64,000 bases of DNA from Pseudomonadota bacterium. Its GTDB lineage: Bacteria; Pseudomonadota; Alphaproteobacteria; Rhizobiales; Rhizobiaceae. Positions 60,132 through 64,000 of the stretch are shown piece after piece. The position numbers were made by a program, and so were the translations under genes. The stretch is from assembly GCA_023435335.1 (NCBI GenBank), contig JAEYRU010000246.1, positions 12,166 to 76,165 of the forward strand. The letters are read 5' to 3'. The notes under the pieces are model-generated. The model worked only from the letters and a program-made list of their open reading frames with translations. It made no database searches and was not told where the DNA came from. Numbering within the stretch: the first letter of the stretch is position 1; every line of letters begins with the position of its first letter.

Positions 60132-60935
60132 TCAGGTGAAGTAGAAGCGCAGCGCCGTCTCGTCGATCCTACGTCGCCGTTCGGCGCTCGGCACCAGATG
60201 GTAGTAGTCGGCGAGCGCCTTTTCGTAGGTCATCTCACTCTCGAAGGCGGCAAACGGCCAGTCGCTGCCCCAGAGGATGCGGTCGTCCCCGCCGACGCGC
60301 AACAACTGCTCGGCGAAGGGATCCGCCTTCTCCGGGGGCTTGAAGCGGAACTTGCACGACACCTTGACCCAGGTGTTTCCGCGATCCACCGCCGCCAGGA
60401 TTTCCTTGAACGCAGGATTGTTGATCCCGTCCGGAACCTGGAGGTCGCCCATGTGATCGATCACCAGCCTGGCCCCGGAGCGTTCCACCGCCCTGATCGT
60501 CGCCGGGAAGCGCTCGGGCTGATCGACAAGGTGCACATGCCAGCCGATGTCGGCCAGCCGGCGCAGGAACATGCGGTAATCGCCGCTGTCGAGTTCGGGA
60601 ACCGTGTCGCTGAAAGCCCACATCAGCCGCACGCCGACGAACCCGTCGGCCTTCATCTGCTCGAGCTGGCGAATGTCCGTCCTGGGGGAGAGCAGGGCGG
60701 TAGCACGCAGCCGCGGATGCATCCTGACCGACTGGCGGACGTAGTCGTTATACTCACCAAAAATGGACGCTGCGGCCACGACCCCGAAAATGACGCCGTG
60801 CGCGTCCATCAGCTTGATGTAGTCTTCGATAAGCGCATCCGTGACCGGCGCGTGCCATGCGGTGTCGGTCAGTGGATGGTCCTTGCGCCAAAGGTGAAGG
60901 TGTGCGTCGACGAGGGGCGCCCTGGTCTCGGACAT
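60132..60935 (-). CDS. Amidohydrolase_2 family metal-dependent hydrolase
   Basis: A 267-residue TIM-barrel hydrolase. VDAHLHLWRKDHPL (HxH metal site, about residues 9-22), LVIDHMGDLQVP and ILWGSDWPFAAFESE (Asp) are the class motifs. Relatives are sugar-acid lactonases (such as L-fucono- or L-rhamnono-lactonase) and decarboxylase-like hydrolases. It resembles the amidohydrolase at 23616 in architecture but lacks the HCHVFGP motif of the PDC branch. No copy of the 17-bp operator is seen upstream. Confidence 0.87.
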   Translation of the reverse strand: MSETRAPLVDAHLHLWRKDHPLTDTAWHAPVTDALIEDYIKLMDAHGVIFGVVAAASIFGEYNDYVRQSVRMHPRLRATALLSPRTDIRQLEQMKADGFVGVRLMWAFSDTVPELDSGDYRMFLRRLADIGWHVHLVDQPERFPATIRAVERSGARLVIDHMGDLQVPDGINNPAFKEILAAVDRGNTWVKVSCKFRFKPPEKADPFAEQLLRVGGDDRILWGSDWPFAAFESEMTYEKALADYYHLVPSAERRRRIDETALRFYFT

Positions 60936-61018
60936 TCTGGATCATCTCTCCGGGTGTTTGGGCCAGGCTGCGGAGCCAGCCGGCCATTGACTCGTGCCAT
61001 AGTTCACCCGCCGCAGGT

Positions 61019-61050
61019 GCAAGCCAGGTCTTCTCGAGATGCTGGCTTGC
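61019..61050. repeat. 9-bp inverted repeat between iclR3 and the amidohydrolase gene
   Basis: GCAAGCCAG (61019-61027) and CTGGCTTGC (61042-61050) form a perfect inverted repeat round a 14-base centre, between the IclR3 stop (61071) and the amidohydrolase start (60935). It could be a hairpin ending the iclR3 transcript or an operator for the amidohydrolase; no U-run is visible. Confidence 0.4.
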
Positions 61051-61070
61051 CCACTGCCGGCGGATGGCCG

Positions 61071-61994
61071 CTAGAATCCCAGTTCAACGCTTGGCCGCTC
61101 GCCCACGGGTTCCGAATTGCCGTCGTTCATGAAGTCCAGCGCTGCCTCGATCTTGGCGATGGTCCCCTTGAGAGGGCCGATGATCCTTTCGTGCAGATCC
61201 TGTGCCCTCACGGCGCTGCGGTAGACGCTAAGCGAAACCAGCGCACGCACGATGCCCTCTTCACGCAATGGCATCCCGATGGTCGTGGTCTGGAACGGCG
61301 GCGTCTTGGGATTGCGGATCGCAAACCCGTCGATGCGCGCCCGTTCGATCACCGTGCGAAAGCTGCGCTTTTCCTGGTCGCTGAGCGGGACGCCGGATTC
61401 ATGGACCAGGCTCTCGATCCGCCGCTCGCGCTCTTCCTCTCCGCAGAAGGCGAGGTAGGCTCTGCCCATTGCCGAATGATAGAAGTCGGGCCGCAACCCC
61501 AGCACCGTGTTTGTGTGGGCCCAAGGGCTGATGGTCCCTGTCCAGAACTGGATCGAGATCGCGTCTCCATCGGTGACGCCGAGGCCGATCGGCCAGTTGA
61601 TCTTGCGCGTAAGGTCGATGCAGAACGGCCGTGCGATCTCGATGACACGGCTGACGCGATCGTATCCCGAGGACAGGTCCTGGACGTTGTGCGTGACCCT
61701 GTAGCCCCCGCACATGTTGTCGCGTGCCACGTATCCCTCGGCCATTAGCGTTTCGAGCATCCTCACGACAGTCGGCCGAGGTATGCCGGTGCTGTCGTGG
61801 ATGGCGTTCACCGTCGCGATCCTGAGTTCGTTGACGGTGCGCAGTACCTCCAGCACGCGGCAGGCAGCTTCGACCGGGGGATACGAATAGCCGGAAAGAT
61901 CCGTCAGCCCGCGTCGCGAGTTGGTTCGGCAACGCTTCTCCTGAGACGATTTCCTCGTGACATCAGTTCCCGCTACCTTCATGGCAGCTTCCAT
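61071..61994 (-). CDS. IclR-family transcriptional regulator 3
   Basis: A 307-residue regulator, paralogous to the one at 50137: both have CRTNSRRG, the recognition-helix region (here TGIPRPTVVRMLETLM), DNMCGGYRVT, WPIGLGV.DGDAISIQFWTG, ISPWAHTNTVLGLRPD and SAMGRAYLAFC. The winged helix is about residues 35-95, the effector domain about 110-285. The ATG at 61994 follows gggagg; a GTG at 62009 is less likely. A copy of the 17-bp operator lies 194 bp upstream in a 418-bp region that holds no convincing gene. Confidence 0.92.
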   Translation of the reverse strand: MEAAMKVAGTDVTRKSSQEKRCRTNSRRGLTDLSGYSYPPVEAACRVLEVLRTVNELRIATVNAIHDSTGIPRPTVVRMLETLMAEGYVARDNMCGGYRVTHNVQDLSSGYDRVSRVIEIARPFCIDLTRKINWPIGLGVTDGDAISIQFWTGTISPWAHTNTVLGLRPDFYHSAMGRAYLAFCGEEERERRIESLVHESGVPLSDQEKRSFRTVIERARIDGFAIRNPKTPPFQTTTIGMPLREEGIVRALVSLSVYRSAVRAQDLHERIIGPLKGTIAKIEAALDFMNDGNSEPVGERPSVELGF

Positions 61995-62179
61995 GTTGTT
62001 TCCTCCCACGGATCAGGCCCTAGCCGGGTATTCCGCGACCCTGCCGACGCGAATTAATCGTCCGGCATAAAGCCCCTCCACAAACAGCCATGCGTCATGC
62101 CTCGCCTGGACATAACCTGGCTGCCTCCTGGCCAGCATCGTATGCCGCCTGCTCGCGCAGGTCGCTCAGAATAGCGCCT

Positions 62180-62196
62180 ATTTCACACAATGAAAT
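62180..62196. promoter_or_regulatory. IclR-type operator candidate 14 (iclR3 promoter region)
   Basis: ATTTCA-CACAA-TGAAAT, a perfect palindrome in its six-base arms and 10 of 12 to the shared consensus; 194 bp before the IclR3 start. The surrounding stretch 61995-62376 holds no supported gene. Confidence 0.6.
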
Positions 62197-62376
62197 CGTT
62201 CGGTGCAGCCGCCCCACCGGAAGACACGGTTCTGAAGGGTTGCTGACTTCGCAGTTCGTAGTTCGCTGCGGTCAATGAGCGAGAAGCCGTGCCGGCCAGG
62301 CCGACTTGGAGGGCGACTGTGCCCGATCATCGCCCTGAGGGTAGCGCGGGTCCGGCGGGCGCTCTCTCAAAGGTGC

Positions 62377-62405
62377 AGGAAGCGCCGGCAATGCCGGCGC
62401 TTCCT
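62377..62405 (-). terminator. Terminator of the ligM-like gene
   Basis: A perfect 13-bp stem (AGGAAGCGCCGGC and its complement) with a 3-base loop begins 8 bp after the ligM-like stop on the - strand. The downstream run is only moderately U-rich (TGCACCTTT), but stem strength and position support termination. Confidence 0.72.
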
Positions 62406-62412
62406 GTTATGG

Positions 62413-63918
<1,506 letters not shown>

Positions 63919-64000
63919 TCACCCAATAGCTTCAAAGGCGCGCAAGAGCAATCCCCATGACTTTCCCGGGCGGAAAGCCGGAGGTCCGGAAAGGGGATTC

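Noticed and set aside
60069..61748. 559-codon + strand frame across the amidohydrolase and IclR3 genes
   Set aside because: It spans two real genes and their gap in the opposite sense and shows no domain.

Overview
The window looks like a catabolic (accessory) region of a high-G+C alphaproteobacterium, probably of the order Hyphomicrobiales (Rhizobiales). The grounds are the G+C-rich codon use, the abundance of ABC, TRAP and TTT solute importers, and the mix of IclR and GntR regulators with acid-sugar and aromatic enzymes. The taxonomic call is inference. I see 58 protein genes, no rRNA or tRNA genes, no CRISPR array, no insertion sequence and no phage genes.

Layout. (1) 1-9840, all on the + strand: the end of a branched-chain-type ABC importer (livH-livM-livG-livF) runs directly into a CUT2 (ribose-type) ABC importer, in which one permease is fused to an SMP-30/strictosidine-synthase-like beta-propeller and is followed by a second propeller gene. 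(2) 9860-18572: a GntR/UTRA regulator, divergent from a peptide-type (Dpp/Opp) ABC importer with a permease-ATPase fusion, an alpha/beta hydrolase and a CaiB-type CoA-transferase. (3) 18694-23606: an NTF2-like protein, a TAXI-type TRAP importer and an IclR regulator. (4) 23616-35115: two divergent enzyme clusters, namely a PDC-lactonase-like amidohydrolase against a six-gene run (DUF6282, FAH, quinone oxidoreductase, MaoC, acyl-CoA ligase, SDR), then a class I fumarase/tartrate dehydratase pair plus MaoC against an Ldh-type and an aldehyde dehydrogenase. (5) 35225-49782: an orphan CoxL-type molybdoenzyme, denD and otnI, a BNR/sialidase-fold protein, two interleaved TTT (TctCBA) importers, then otnC, otnK and a bicupin. 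DenD, OtnI, OtnK and OtnC together form the known D-erythronate to dihydroxyacetone phosphate route. (6) 50137-61994: two paralogous IclR regulators flank an NTF2-like protein, an HpcH-type aldolase, a CRYL1-like 3-hydroxyacid dehydrogenase, an alpha/beta-hydrolase fold protein without a nucleophile, a DctPQM TRAP importer, an SDR, a BKACE enzyme and an amidohydrolase. (7) 62413-63804: a LigM-like tetrahydrofolate-dependent O-demethylase with its own terminator and a TGTATACA-centred palindrome upstream.

The most interesting signal is not a gene. A 17-bp palindrome, consensus ATTTCG-N5-CGAAAT, occurs 14 times between bases 19344 and 62196. Every copy I found lies between genes and matches at least 10 of the 12 consensus positions. 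Most copies sit about 75-210 bp upstream of an operon start, and several sit between divergent operons. They precede the TAXI importer, both enzyme clusters of region 4, coxL-denD-otnI, both TTT importers, the otn genes, the TRAP importer and the two paralogous IclR genes. I infer one IclR-type regulon that ties together a composite acid-sugar/hydroxyacid pathway. The natural substrate is not evident from the sequence.
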